61,723 nt of DNA, from contig CAITHY010000068.1 of the NCBI GenBank assembly GCA_903892315.1, positions 1-61,723 on the forward strand. The letters are read 5' to 3'. The DNA comes from an uncultured beta proteobacterium (GTDB taxonomy: Bacteria > Pseudomonadota > Gammaproteobacteria > Burkholderiales > Burkholderiaceae). Below the pieces are notes generated by a model that was given only the letters and a program-made list of their open reading frames with translations, searched no databases and was not told where the DNA came from. The position numbers and the translations under genes were made by a program. This document shows, piece after piece, positions 50,360 through 58,657 of the stretch (position 1 is its first letter; the number at the start of each line of letters is the position of its first letter).

Positions 50360-50377
50360 AAGTCACTTTTATGTCAT
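50360..50377 (+). promoter_or_regulatory. candidate Pho box before arsR
   Basis: AAGTCAC-N4-ATGTCAT, period 11. The arsR -10 lies 32 bp further on, so it is offset relative to the classical arrangement; the opposite strand also carries one good half-site (TTGTCAT). Moderate match. Confidence 0.45.
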
Positions 50378-50399
50378 TGATTACCCCAGTAATGCACTT

Positions 50400-50425
50400 C
50401 ATATTTCTATATAATTAGAAATATG
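50400..50425 (+). promoter_or_regulatory. arsR operator with embedded -10 box
   Basis: Perfect inverted repeat CATATTTCTA / TAGAAATATG flanks a consensus TATAAT (50410-50415). The right arm contains the arsR start codon (50423). Transcription from this -10 would begin at the start codon. ArsR bound here would block its own promoter. Confidence 0.75.
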
Positions 50426-50752
50426 AAAAATACTAATGCCATCAAAGCATTCCTCGCACTGGGTCAAGAGACCCGCTTGAATATATTTCGTTTGATAGTT
50501 CAGCGAGGTGATACTGGATTAACGCCTAGCGAGATCATTGAAAAACTAGGAGTTGCTAATGCCACACTTAGCTTTCACCTCAAAGAGTTGGTAGGCGCTC
50601 AATTATTGTCAGTAGAGCGTCAGAGTCGCAATCTGATATATCGACCCAATGCAAACTTAGTTCAAGAGTTAAGCGGGTTCTTGCTTGAAAACTGCTGCGG
50701 TGGCAAATCATGCATTCCGGTAGCAATCTTTAAAAAAGCGAAGGCCAAATGA
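50423..50752 (+). CDS. arsR: ArsR-family metalloregulatory repressor
   Basis: 109 residues. Winged helix (about 15-85) with LTPSEIIEKLGVANATLSFHLKEL as recognition region. Cysteines cluster at the C-terminus (NCCGGKSC) rather than in the helix-3 position of classical E. coli ArsR, giving a type that binds As(III) or another soft metal there. ATG 50423 lies in its own operator, so the mRNA is nearly leaderless. Overlaps arsC by 4 bp (ATGA). Confidence 0.9.
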   Translation: MKNTNAIKAFLALGQETRLNIFRLIVQRGDTGLTPSEIIEKLGVANATLSFHLKELVGAQLLSVERQSRNLIYRPNANLVQELSGFLLENCCGGKSCIPVAIFKKAKAK

Positions 50753-51228
50753 AGCCATTCAATATTCTCTTCTTGTGCACTCATAATTCTGCTCGGTCTG
50801 TTTTAGGGGAGGCTCTTGCTTCAACCCATGTCAGCGGCAAATTTGTTGGTTACTCGGCAGGGTCTACGCCAGGCACCACAGTCAATCCATTTGCACGTGA
50901 GTTGGCCCTACAGATGGGTTACGACGAATCGAAATTGCGTTCTAAATCCTGGGATGAATATGGCTTGCCGGATGCCCCTCAGATGGATTTCATTGTGACT
51001 GTTTGTGACAATGCTGCTGGAGAGGTTTGTCCTTATTGGCCTGGCAAGCCCGCTACTGCGCATTGGGGCTTCCCGGACCCTTCGCAAGTTGTGGGGTCGG
51101 ATGACGATAAACGCCGCGCCTTTAAAGAAGTCATGATCGGCTTGAAAAAGCGTATTGATCTGCTGGCGGATATGCCCTTAGATCGCCTCAATTCACTCAG
51201 CCTTCAAGACATTCATCACAAATTATGA
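50749..51228 (+). CDS. arsC: arsenate reductase, thioredoxin-coupled type
   Basis: 159 residues. P-loop [10 protein letters not shown] (C-x5-R) and [15 protein letters not shown], giving the three redox cysteines. It reduces arsenate to arsenite for export. It is overlapped by arsR and by the transporter gene (4 bp each), so arsR-arsC-acr3 is a tight operon. A paralogue lies at 37123, about 13 kb away. Confidence 0.92.
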   Translation: MKPFNILFLCTHNSARSVLGEALASTHVSGKFVGYSAGSTPGTTVNPFARELALQMGYDESKLRSKSWDEYGLPDAPQMDFIVTVCDNAAGEVCPYWPGKPATAHWGFPDPSQVVGSDDDKRRAFKEVMIGLKKRIDLLADMPLDRLNSLSLQDIHHKL

Positions 51229-52268
51229 GTACTGTTACCAGCAAACTTTCCTTTTTAGATCGATACCTCACAGTTTGGATTTTTACTGCCATGGCCTTGG
51301 GTATTGGCTTGGGGTATTTTGTTCCTGGGGTGGAGGGGTTCATTAACTCCTTTCAGTCTGGAACAACAAACATTCCGATAGCGATCGGGTTGATATTGAT
51401 GATGTATCCACCGTTTGCTAAGGTGAAGTATGAAGACTTACCTGACGTCTTCAGAGACAAACGAATCTTTGGTTTGGCATTCCTTCTCAATTGGATTGTG
51501 GCGCCCACCTTGATGTTCTTTCTGGCTATCCTTTTTGTCCCTAATCAGCCGGAATATATGGCGGGTCTGATCTTGATTGGAATAGCGCCTTGCATTGCCA
51601 TGGTCATTGTTTGGAATGACATCGCTAAAGGCTCTACTGAGTATGCTGCAGGATTGGTAGCCTTTAATGCAGTGTTTCAGGTGCTGTTCTTTAGTGCGTA
51701 TGCCTATTTCTTCTTAAGTGTCTTGCCGCCCTATTTTGGTTTTGCAGGCTCTGTTGTCAATATCACCATTGCTGAGATCGCCAAGACGGTAGCTATATAT
51801 TTAGGGGTTCCATGTGTAGCTGGATTCTTAACCAGATTTATTGCTCTGAAGTTTCTAGCGAGAGAGTGGTATCAAAATACCTTCGTTCCTAGAATCGGTA
51901 AACTTACTTTAGTAGCACTACTCTTTACGATCGTGGTGATGTTTAGCTTGAAAGGGAAGTTGATCCTTCAGCTACCAATGGATGTTCTCACCATCGCGAT
52001 TCCATTGCTGGTCTTCTTTGTAGCGATGTTCCTACTGACGTTCTTCATCACCACAAAGATGGGAATTGAGTACAAGCGCTGCTGTACGTTATCTTTTACG
52101 GCTTCGAGCAATAATTTTGAGTTAGCTATTGCCGTTGCAATAGCAGTGTTTGGCATTAACTCGGGGGCTGCATTTGCTGCGGTGATTGGACCCTTGGTGG
52201 AAGTACCTATTATGGTTGGTCTTGTTTCAGTCGCTCTCGTGCTTAAAGAGAAGTTCTTTCGGACTTAA
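51225..52268 (+). CDS. acr3: arsenite efflux permease, Acr3 family
   Basis: 347 residues, ten membrane helices. Acr3 hallmarks: [13 protein letters not shown] (with the essential Cys), [13 protein letters not shown] and [21 protein letters not shown]. It exports arsenite driven by the proton gradient. Its start overlaps the arsC stop (ATGA, 51225-51228). Confidence 0.93.
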   Translation: MSTVTSKLSFLDRYLTVWIFTAMALGIGLGYFVPGVEGFINSFQSGTTNIPIAIGLILMMYPPFAKVKYEDLPDVFRDKRIFGLAFLLNWIVAPTLMFFLAILFVPNQPEYMAGLILIGIAPCIAMVIVWNDIAKGSTEYAAGLVAFNAVFQVLFFSAYAYFFLSVLPPYFGFAGSVVNITIAEIAKTVAIYLGVPCVAGFLTRFIALKFLAREWYQNTFVPRIGKLTLVALLFTIVVMFSLKGKLILQLPMDVLTIAIPLLVFFVAMFLLTFFITTKMGIEYKRCCTLSFTASSNNFELAIAVAIAVFGINSGAAFAAVIGPLVEVPIMVGLVSVALVLKEKFFRT

Positions 52269-52345
52269 TGCTGCAATTTCCTGCTTTTCATAAGTGGGAA
52301 TAAGATAGAATTTATCCATCTCTTCTCGGTTGGGCAGCACTCAAA

Positions 52346-52603
52346 ATGTTAAGTCGCTATTTATTTCTACTAATGTGTTTACTGTTAGCAGCCTGCTCAA
52401 CCCCGGTGAGTCAATTTGGGGTGTATAGACAATCTGATGGTACGGTCGGTGTGCATGCGCCTAAGGATACCAAGGAGGATGAGGTTCAGGAAGTTGCGCT
52501 AGAGGAGTGCAAGAAGGAGGGGAAGAGAACGGCGACGATCGTAGAAAGCAGAAAAACGGTCAATGACCGTTTTCCCTTAACTTACATCTACCTTTGCAGA
52601 TAG
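52346..52603 (+). CDS. small predicted lipoprotein
   Basis: 85 residues. Signal with lipobox LLAAC (Cys 17), then a polar, mixed-charge mature part with three further Cys-containing spots (EECKKEG ... YLCR). No known family. It follows acr3 by 77 bp with no visible ribosome site stronger than AGCACT; an independent promoter is possible. Confidence 0.6.
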   Translation: MLSRYLFLLMCLLLAACSTPVSQFGVYRQSDGTVGVHAPKDTKEDEVQEVALEECKKEGKRTATIVESRKTVNDRFPLTYIYLCR

Positions 52604-52639
52604 TGGCGAGTAGTTAGCTCGCCATTGATCGGTGCTTAC

Positions 52640-53473
52640 TTAGCTAAGCAACCATTTCTTAATCGATTTATTGACGCACATTGCATCTAAGGCAAGGCCA
52701 AAGAACTCAGAACCATTGGTTACCATGCTTTCAATTGCTTCCACTTTGCCAGACTTAATGCCTCGCAAATAGGTTGCAGCACGGTAGCGCAAGAAATGCT
52801 CAGTTTCCCCATTTTCATTCTCAGTTGGGCAGATTTCTAGGCTGCCATAGCGAGTTTCTGGGTTGATATTGAGAACGGCCAGGCTCAGGGCCCCAACCAA
52901 TTTTTCAGGCACCGGAATAGGCACATAGGAGTAGAGGGAGATCATCATTTCCTCTTCATCGACTTCAATGATGTGATCAATATCCAGCACATCTTTCTCA
53001 GTTAACTCTGTTTCACCAGAATCGCCACCACCAAATGTAGACTCAAACTGCAACATGGCAGTATTGCTTCCTTTGGAGATCTCAATCATGTCAGGGTAGC
53101 CAAGCAAGCCTTTCCACCAATACATCAGTGAGAATGTGCAGGGCTTTACTTCAACCAATCCCTTGTTAGTAGACTTTGCAAAATACAGGCCGTAAAACTC
53201 ATCATCTTGCTCAAGACCATATTGGTCTACTTTAGGGGATTTAGATGAAGCTGGTTTTGCGGTCTTCTTAGCAACTTTCTTAGCTGCGGGCTTTTTATCC
53301 GCAGGCTTCTTTGCAGCCACTTTCTTGGCCGCTGGTTTTTTCACTACCTTTTTGACTATCTTTTTGCTTGCTACTTTTTTAGCAGCAAGCTTCTTGACAG
53401 CTTTTTTTGCAGGGGCTTTTTTTACCACCTTGGTAGCTACTTTCTTTTTTGCTGGAGACTTCTTTGTAGCCAT
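52640..53473 (-). CDS. lysine-rich tail fused to YbjN-like domain
   Basis: 277 residues. The first ~80 form a low-complexity Lys/Ala/Pro tail of KKxxAKK repeats, like histone-H1-type tails. The rest (about 85-277) is a globular, acidic domain with FYGLYFAKSTN, DIDHIIEVDEEEMMISLYSYVPIPVPEK and SLEICPTENENG that resembles YbjN/chaperone-like folds by eye only. No recognised function. Such a basic tail plus acidic domain could bind polyanions. It is separated from the ars operon by the lipoprotein gene. Confidence 0.65.
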   Translation of the reverse strand: MATKKSPAKKKVATKVVKKAPAKKAVKKLAAKKVASKKIVKKVVKKPAAKKVAAKKPADKKPAAKKVAKKTAKPASSKSPKVDQYGLEQDDEFYGLYFAKSTNKGLVEVKPCTFSLMYWWKGLLGYPDMIEISKGSNTAMLQFESTFGGGDSGETELTEKDVLDIDHIIEVDEEEMMISLYSYVPIPVPEKLVGALSLAVLNINPETRYGSLEICPTENENGETEHFLRYRAATYLRGIKSGKVEAIESMVTNGSEFFGLALDAMCVNKSIKKWLLS

Positions 53474-53690
53474 GGTTTATTACCCTTCTTTCGGTAGTTA
53501 TTGTGCTTAAGGCACTGTCTGATATTACTGCAAATTCTCCACCGAATTCGCTTTTTCTATATGGGGTTTGTCCTGCGAATTGCAAGGGTGAGGATGAAAT
53601 AAATAGATTACAGAAGGCATTGTTCTTGGGATGGAGGGTTGCTACACTGAAAGTGTGAAGTTTTGTGCAACCTAAATATGAAGAGGGCCT

Positions 53691-53906
53691 ATGTTTCCTG
53701 AATATCGCGAACTCATCACCAAGCTGAAAACGTCAGATCGTCATTTCTCGCATTTATTTGATAAGCACAATAATTTAGATCAAAAGATCCAAAGAATGGA
53801 GGCTCATTCTGAGCCAAGCACTCCAGAAGAGATTGAGATCTTGAAAAAGGAAAAGCTCCTTTTGAAAGATCAAATTTATGCCGTCTTAAGGAAGGCGGAC
53901 AATTAA
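53691..53906 (+). CDS. YdcH/DUF465-family small protein
   Basis: 71 residues, an all-helical hairpin typical of DUF465: FPEYRELITKLKTSDRHF, HNNLDQKIQRME and EEIEILKKEKLLLKDQIY. Function unknown; common across proteobacteria. ATG 53691 lies a few bases after AGAGGG. A strong terminator follows. Confidence 0.85.
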   Translation: MFPEYRELITKLKTSDRHFSHLFDKHNNLDQKIQRMEAHSEPSTPEEIEILKKEKLLLKDQIYAVLRKADN

Positions 53907-53921
53907 GCGCCTCTTGAAATG

Positions 53922-53955
53922 AAAAAGCCTAGACTCGTATCAGACTAGGCTTTTT
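53922..53955 (+). terminator. terminator after DUF465 gene
   Basis: Stem AAAAAGCCTAG / CTAGGCTTTTT with a 12-base loop. Confidence 0.88.
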
Positions 53956-54066
53956 CCAGGAAACAGGCTTTGAGTCGCATATTGCCCGCTTCTGTTTTGC
54001 AATCGACTTCACCGTCTAATATCTGTACTGCAAGTAAGTAAGAGAAACTCAGTCTAAGAATATTTC

Positions 54067-54414
54067 TTAGAAAACTAAGCCGCTGACAAACAAGCTAAAT
54101 AAAGAAATAAAGATGCTGGCAAAGAATGCGGTCCAAAAGCTGGAGATCGTAAAGCCACTCACGACTGCAGAAACCAGCATCAATACCATGGCATTAATCA
54201 CGAGCAAGAACAGGCCCATGGTTACCACTGTTAATGGCAGCGTGAAAAGAATAAGCAAAGGCTTAACGATTGCATTGGCAAAACCTAAGAGTAGGGCAGC
54301 AATTAATAATGAGCCGCCATCTGCAAAGCGCAAGCCACTAAAGATGTAGCTGGCTACCCAAAGGGATAAAGAGGTTAAGCCCCACTGGACTAAAAATAGC
54401 GTTAAGTTGCTCAT
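54067..54414 (-). CDS. phage-holin-like four-helix membrane protein
   Basis: 115 residues of four membrane helices with the family motif LLLGFANAIVKPLLILFTLPLT and a GLFLLVINAMVLML helix. Proteins of this mycobacterial-type holin superfamily are common, non-phage genes in proteobacteria. No lysis genes lie nearby, so the holin name is only a family label. Start read at 54414. Confidence 0.85.
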   Translation of the reverse strand: MSNLTLFLVQWGLTSLSLWVASYIFSGLRFADGGSLLIAALLLGFANAIVKPLLILFTLPLTVVTMGLFLLVINAMVLMLVSAVVSGFTISSFWTAFFASIFISLFSLFVSGLVF

Positions 54415-54474
54415 AGGTGATTCCTTTACTGATGTTATAAGGGGTGTATGCCTAATGACTATATTAGCAGTTGA

Positions 54475-54675
54475 TTAATAGTGTGGGGGGATTTCATCTT
54501 GAGAACTTGCACCACCGCCACCACCGCTGCTGGCTTGTTCTTTAATTGCCTTTAATTCACGATACAGAAACTCGATTTGCTGCTGTTGTTTGTAGACGGT
54601 CTCATTGAGTTTCTCAATGAGGTCTTCTGCGAAACTCAGTTTGATCTCTAGGTTGGTGATGCGTTCTTCTGACAT
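54475..54675 (-). CDS. slyX: SlyX-family small protein
   Basis: 66 residues from the ATG read at 54675; the frame extends upstream into the DUF1653 gene and was cut. It begins MSEERITNLE, forms one coiled coil (KLSFAEDLIEKLNETVYKQQQQIEFLYREL) and ends in a Gly-rich stretch with DEIPPHY, all SlyX features. Function unknown. It lies 10 bp downstream of the DUF1653 gene. Confidence 0.85.
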   Translation of the reverse strand: MSEERITNLEIKLSFAEDLIEKLNETVYKQQQQIEFLYRELKAIKEQASSGGGGGASSQDEIPPHY

Positions 54676-54685
54676 GGCTGACTTT

Positions 54686-54907
54686 CTATTCTGAGATAAG
54701 CTCAAAGCGCCCATCTTCCATTTCGGCTTTGGGCCTAATCCAAAAATCATGGGATTGCATGGATTCGTAAACGTAAGCTGGCTCGAGGGTCGCTTCTACA
54801 TTGGCTAAGAACACCACTTTATAAAATCCACCAGTCTTGATATGTCGCAATTTACTGCCTGGCTTAAAGAGGCCATCATCAGGATCGGCCATTTTGGGTT
54901 TACTCAT
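54686..54907 (-). CDS. DUF1653-family small protein
   Basis: 73 residues, beta-rich: [32 protein letters not shown] in parts, then [15 protein letters not shown]. This is the DUF1653 pattern (a small SH3-like fold). Function unknown. It is first gene of a two-gene unit with slyX and divergent from the LLM oxidoreductase (33 bp between starts). Confidence 0.8.
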   Translation of the reverse strand: MSKPKMADPDDGLFKPGSKLRHIKTGGFYKVVFLANVEATLEPAYVYESMQSHDFWIRPKAEMEDGRFELISE

Positions 54908-54940
54908 GTCAACAATGCACTTTCTCGGTATGATCTAGCG

Positions 54941-55939
54941 ATGGCAAATTCCATCCCATACTCCATTCTAGATATATCTCCGATCCCCCAGGGTTTTACT
55001 GCTGCTGATGCACTTCACAACTCCTTGGACGTGGCAAGGCATGCCGAAAAATGGGGTTATACCCGCTACTGGGTGGCGGAGCATCACAATATGACAGGCA
55101 ATGCGAGCTCTGCAACTGCAGTCTTGATTGGTTATATTGCTGCTGGCACCTCCCATATCCGAGTGGGCTCCGGTGGTGTCATGTTGCCAAATCATGCCCC
55201 CTTGGTGATTGCCGAGCAATTTGGCACCCTAGAAGCTTTATATCCAGGAAGGATTGAGCTCGGCTTGGGTCGTGCACCAGGCACCGATCAAATGACCGCC
55301 AGAGCATTGCGAAGAGACTTATTGGGCAGCGATGATCGCTTCCCTCAGGATGTTCGAGAATTGCAGCATTATTTTGGCCCAATACAAGAAGGGCAGTCCG
55401 TAAAAGCGATCCCAGGAGTGGGTAGTAATGTTCCCATCTGGATTCTGGGGTCTAGCCTTTATGGGGCTCAGTTAGCCGCTCACTTTGGTCTACCTTATGC
55501 CTTTGCTTCTCACTTCGCACCAGAGCAACTCTTAGAGGCAATGAAGATTTATCGTGAGCTCTTTAAGCCATCAGATCAGCAAGCCAAACCTTATTCAGCA
55601 TTCGTGATGAACGTGGTAGCAGCCGATACCGACGAAGAGGCTCAACATTTATTTACGACTCTGCAGCAGAACGTTGTCAGGATGCGGCGCAATACGCGCG
55701 GGCAATTACCACCACCAATCGCTGACATAAATGCATTTTGCGCACTTCATGAGCAAGCGGCGGCAGACCAGATGTTGCAGGTCTCAGTCGTCGGCTCTTT
55801 GGAGACGGTGAAGCAGGGGATGCGTCGTTGGTTGGATCTTACTGGTGCAAATGAAATCATTCTGACTGGACAAATCTTTGATCACCAGGCTCGACTCAGA
55901 TCATTTGAGATAGCTGCACAGGCTGCACAAAGCCTATAA
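54941..55939 (+). CDS. LLM-class flavin-dependent oxidoreductase
   Basis: 332 residues from ATG 54941; an upstream extension to 54842 overlaps the divergent gene and was rejected. TIM-barrel of the luciferase-like monooxygenase class: [54 protein letters not shown] and the [10 protein letters not shown] end. Member of the YhbW/luciferase-like group. Substrate unknown. Its stop overlaps the convergent PIN-protein gene by 6 bp. Confidence 0.9.
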   Translation: MANSIPYSILDISPIPQGFTAADALHNSLDVARHAEKWGYTRYWVAEHHNMTGNASSATAVLIGYIAAGTSHIRVGSGGVMLPNHAPLVIAEQFGTLEALYPGRIELGLGRAPGTDQMTARALRRDLLGSDDRFPQDVRELQHYFGPIQEGQSVKAIPGVGSNVPIWILGSSLYGAQLAAHFGLPYAFASHFAPEQLLEAMKIYRELFKPSDQQAKPYSAFVMNVVAADTDEEAQHLFTTLQQNVVRMRRNTRGQLPPPIADINAFCALHEQAAADQMLQVSVVGSLETVKQGMRRWLDLTGANEIILTGQIFDHQARLRSFEIAAQAAQSL

Positions 55940-56350
55940 AGCAGCTACGTTGTAATCTGCAGTAATGAACACTTGCTCTTTTGCAGCCTGATTCGCAAAT
56001 CGCAGCACAGCATTGTCTTTGCTAACTAGGTGGCAAGGCTTTGCAGTGTAAGCCAGATCTAAAAAGACTTGATCATCCGGGTCTTGGCAGACCCAAGGCG
56101 CTTTAACCAAGTTTGTGTCCTCCAGTATTCTCGCCAAGCCTTGCCATTGCAGGCGAATTTTGCCTTGTTGCGCTTCGTCGACCGCAAACAGAGGTCGGGC
56201 AATCACTTCGGCAAACTCCTCTAAAGTGCTTGGAGTTGCTAGGGCATCTATCTTGCCTTCAAGCAATGCTTGCTTTAAATGAAGCGCTCTAAAGTCATTG
56301 AAGATAAAAAGATCTAATAAGACATTGGTATCGAAAACCACAACCTTCAT
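55934..56350 (-). CDS. PIN-domain protein, putative toxin component
   Basis: 138 residues. PIN motif acidic residues: [11 protein letters not shown], a Glu in TLEEFAEVI and [14 protein letters not shown]. It belongs to the COG1569 type annotated as toxin components, but no antitoxin gene precedes it: the upstream gene is yaeQ (9-bp gap), and the two look like one operon. The toxin role is therefore unproven. Confidence 0.8.
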   Translation of the reverse strand: MKVVVFDTNVLLDLFIFNDFRALHLKQALLEGKIDALATPSTLEEFAEVIARPLFAVDEAQQGKIRLQWQGLARILEDTNLVKAPWVCQDPDDQVFLDLAYTAKPCHLVSKDNAVLRFANQAAKEQVFITADYNVAAL

Positions 56351-56359
56351 TTTGAATGC

Positions 56360-56905
56360 CTATTGATTATCGCGCCAAATTTCTGGAGTAATAGTGACTT
56401 GTTCTTTATCGGAGGAGACATAGGCTTCACCATCTTGAACGTTGACATGGATCACCATGCTGCGTTCCACCAACTTATTGAGCTCTTCGGCTTGTTCGGC
56501 TGGAATAGAGACTACCTGTAAATTGCGAGCACGAGTGAGCTTGTTGGTAATGCCGTCCCACCAGATTTTGCTGGTATGCCCGCCATAGCAATACACGATC
56601 ACTTGATCAGCGCGACCACATGCTTTCAGAATACGGCGGTCGTCTGGTTGACCGATCTCAATCCATAACTGGATTGCATCAGTAAGATCTTTAATCCATA
56701 GATCAGGTTCGTCTGTATCACTCAAACCCTTTGTAAATACTAAGTTCTCATTTGCCTGCAATGCAAAGGCAACGATGCGAATCATCATCCGTTGCTCGGT
56801 CTCAGAAGGGTGCTTAGCAATCGTTAAAGAATGGCTGCCATAGTAGTGGCGGTCAGAATCTGCGACGTGAAGGTCGACTTTGTGGATAGTTGCGCGTAGA
56901 GCCAT
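56360..56905 (-). CDS. yaeQ: YaeQ family protein
   Basis: 181 residues, typical YaeQ length. Family blocks: MALRATIHKVDLHVADSDRHYYGSHSLTIAKHPSET in parts, DEPDLWIKDLT, WIEIGQPDDRRILKAC and VYCYGGHTSKIWW. YaeQ has a nuclease-like (PD-(D/E)XK) fold; function uncertain. Shares a transcript with the PIN gene. Confidence 0.92.
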   Translation of the reverse strand: MALRATIHKVDLHVADSDRHYYGSHSLTIAKHPSETEQRMMIRIVAFALQANENLVFTKGLSDTDEPDLWIKDLTDAIQLWIEIGQPDDRRILKACGRADQVIVYCYGGHTSKIWWDGITNKLTRARNLQVVSIPAEQAEELNKLVERSMVIHVNVQDGEAYVSSDKEQVTITPEIWRDNQ

Positions 56906-57025
56906 AACGTATTATCGCCTTTATGAGCCAACTCCTAGCCTGAGCTAGCTCATAACCAGTATTATTTGGCTTGTGGCTACTAGTGAGCCTGGAAAAGTCT
57001 CAAATTACTGTGCACCGTAAAACCC

Positions 57026-58639
57026 ATGATCCGTATTACTGAATTACGTCTACCAATTGACCATGCTCCTGAGGCGTTGGAGAAGGCAATTTTAAAGCGC
57101 CTCAATTTAGGCGCAAAAGACTTAGTTCAATTTGAAGTCTTTAAGCGTAGCTACGACGCCCGAAAAAACGTTGCACTCTCCTTTATCTATACGGTAGATT
57201 TATCTTTAAAAGATGAAGATACCGTTTTGAAGCAATTTGCCGGTGATCTTCATGTCAGGCCATCCCCGGATACGAGCTATCACTTTGTAGCGAAAGCCCC
57301 TGAAGCGATAGACTCTGGAAAAGCACTGCGCCCGGTGGTTATTGGATTTGGTCCCTGCGGTATTTTTGCTGCGCTGGTGTTGGCGCAGATGGGCTTTAAG
57401 CCAATCGTTCTTGAGCGTGGTAAAAAAGTTCGCGAAAGAACTCAAGATACTTGGGGCTTGTGGCGTAAAAATGTTTTAAATCCAGAATCCAATGTGCAAT
57501 TTGGCGAGGGTGGGGCTGGCACGTTTTCAGATGGTAAGTTGTACAGCCAGATTAAAGACCCGAAGTTTTATGGTCGCAAGGTCATTCATGAGTTTGTGAA
57601 AGCTGGCGCTCCAGCGGAAATTACCTATGTAGCTAAACCGCATATTGGCACCTTCCGCCTGGTTGGGGTGGTCGAGAAGATGCGTCAAGAAATTATTGAC
57701 TTGGGTGGTGAGATACGGTTCTCGCAAAAGGTCATTGGCTTTGATATTGAGAATGCGCAAATTACCGGAGTCAAAATAGAAGGGCAGGCAGATCTACCTG
57801 CTAACCATGTGATCTTAGCGCTTGGCCACAGTGCGCGTGACACATTTGAAGCCTTGCATCATGCTGGCGTCTTCATGGAAGCCAAACCTTTTTCTGTTGG
57901 CTTTCGTATTGAGCATCCTCAATCGCTAATCGATAAAGCACGCTTGGGACCTCATGCAGGCAATGAGTTAATTGGTGCGGCAGATTACAAATTGGTTCAT
58001 CACGCCAAAAATGGTCGTTCGGTCTATAGCTTCTGTATGTGCCCGGGTGGTACCGTAGTTGCTGCAACCTCTGAACCCAATCGCGTCGTGACTAATGGAA
58101 TGAGTCAATATTCTCGTAATGAGCGGAATGCCAATGCGGGTATCGTTGTTGGCATTACTCCAGAAGATTACCCAGGTGGCCCATTAGCAGGCATTGAGTT
58201 TCAGCGCGCTATTGAATCAAAAGCATTTGAATTAGGTGGCAGAACTTACGAAGCACCCGGCCAGCTCATTGGCGACTTCTTGGAGGGTAAGGCTTCTACT
58301 CAGTTCGGGAGCGTGATCCCGTCTTATAAGCCCGGCGTTCATTTAACGGATCTGGCAGAAAGCTTACCTGCTTTTGCGATTGAAGCGATTCGAGAGGCGA
58401 TTCCTGCCTTTGAGAAGCAAATCAAAGGCTTCTCCATGAAAGATGCTGTCTTAACTGGTGTGGAAACACGCACATCCTCTCCTTTACGAATTACGCGAGG
58501 CCCGAACTATCAAAGTCTAAATATCAAAGGGCTCTATCCAGCCGGTGAGGGCGCGGGCTATGCTGGTGGAATCTTGTCTGCTGGTGTTGATGGGATTAAA
58601 GTAGCAGAAGCAGTGGCCTTAGACTATCTGTCAAAGTAA
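57026..58639 (+). CDS. FAD-dependent dehydrogenase, COG2509 type
   Basis: 537 residues. A small N-terminal alpha/beta domain (1-90) precedes the FAD-binding GFGPCGIFAALVLAQ motif (about 107-121) and a GEGGAGTFSDGKL block. The C-terminal PAGEGAGYAGGILSAGVDGIKVAEAVA completes the two-dinucleotide fold. Substrate unknown; it is widely conserved. It precedes hemN by 18 bp, so one transcript is likely. Confidence 0.88.
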   Translation: MIRITELRLPIDHAPEALEKAILKRLNLGAKDLVQFEVFKRSYDARKNVALSFIYTVDLSLKDEDTVLKQFAGDLHVRPSPDTSYHFVAKAPEAIDSGKALRPVVIGFGPCGIFAALVLAQMGFKPIVLERGKKVRERTQDTWGLWRKNVLNPESNVQFGEGGAGTFSDGKLYSQIKDPKFYGRKVIHEFVKAGAPAEITYVAKPHIGTFRLVGVVEKMRQEIIDLGGEIRFSQKVIGFDIENAQITGVKIEGQADLPANHVILALGHSARDTFEALHHAGVFMEAKPFSVGFRIEHPQSLIDKARLGPHAGNELIGAADYKLVHHAKNGRSVYSFCMCPGGTVVAATSEPNRVVTNGMSQYSRNERNANAGIVVGITPEDYPGGPLAGIEFQRAIESKAFELGGRTYEAPGQLIGDFLEGKASTQFGSVIPSYKPGVHLTDLAESLPAFAIEAIREAIPAFEKQIKGFSMKDAVLTGVETRTSSPLRITRGPNYQSLNIKGLYPAGEGAGYAGGILSAGVDGIKVAEAVALDYLSK

Positions 58640-58657
58640 ATACTACATAAGAATCCT

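Noticed and set aside
54067..54414. Prophage remnant suggested by the holin-like name
   Set aside because: No lysin, integrase or structural genes nearby; the family is common outside phages.
55934..56350. Complete PIN toxin-antitoxin pair with yaeQ as antitoxin
   Set aside because: YaeQ is not an antitoxin family; the pairing is only an operon.
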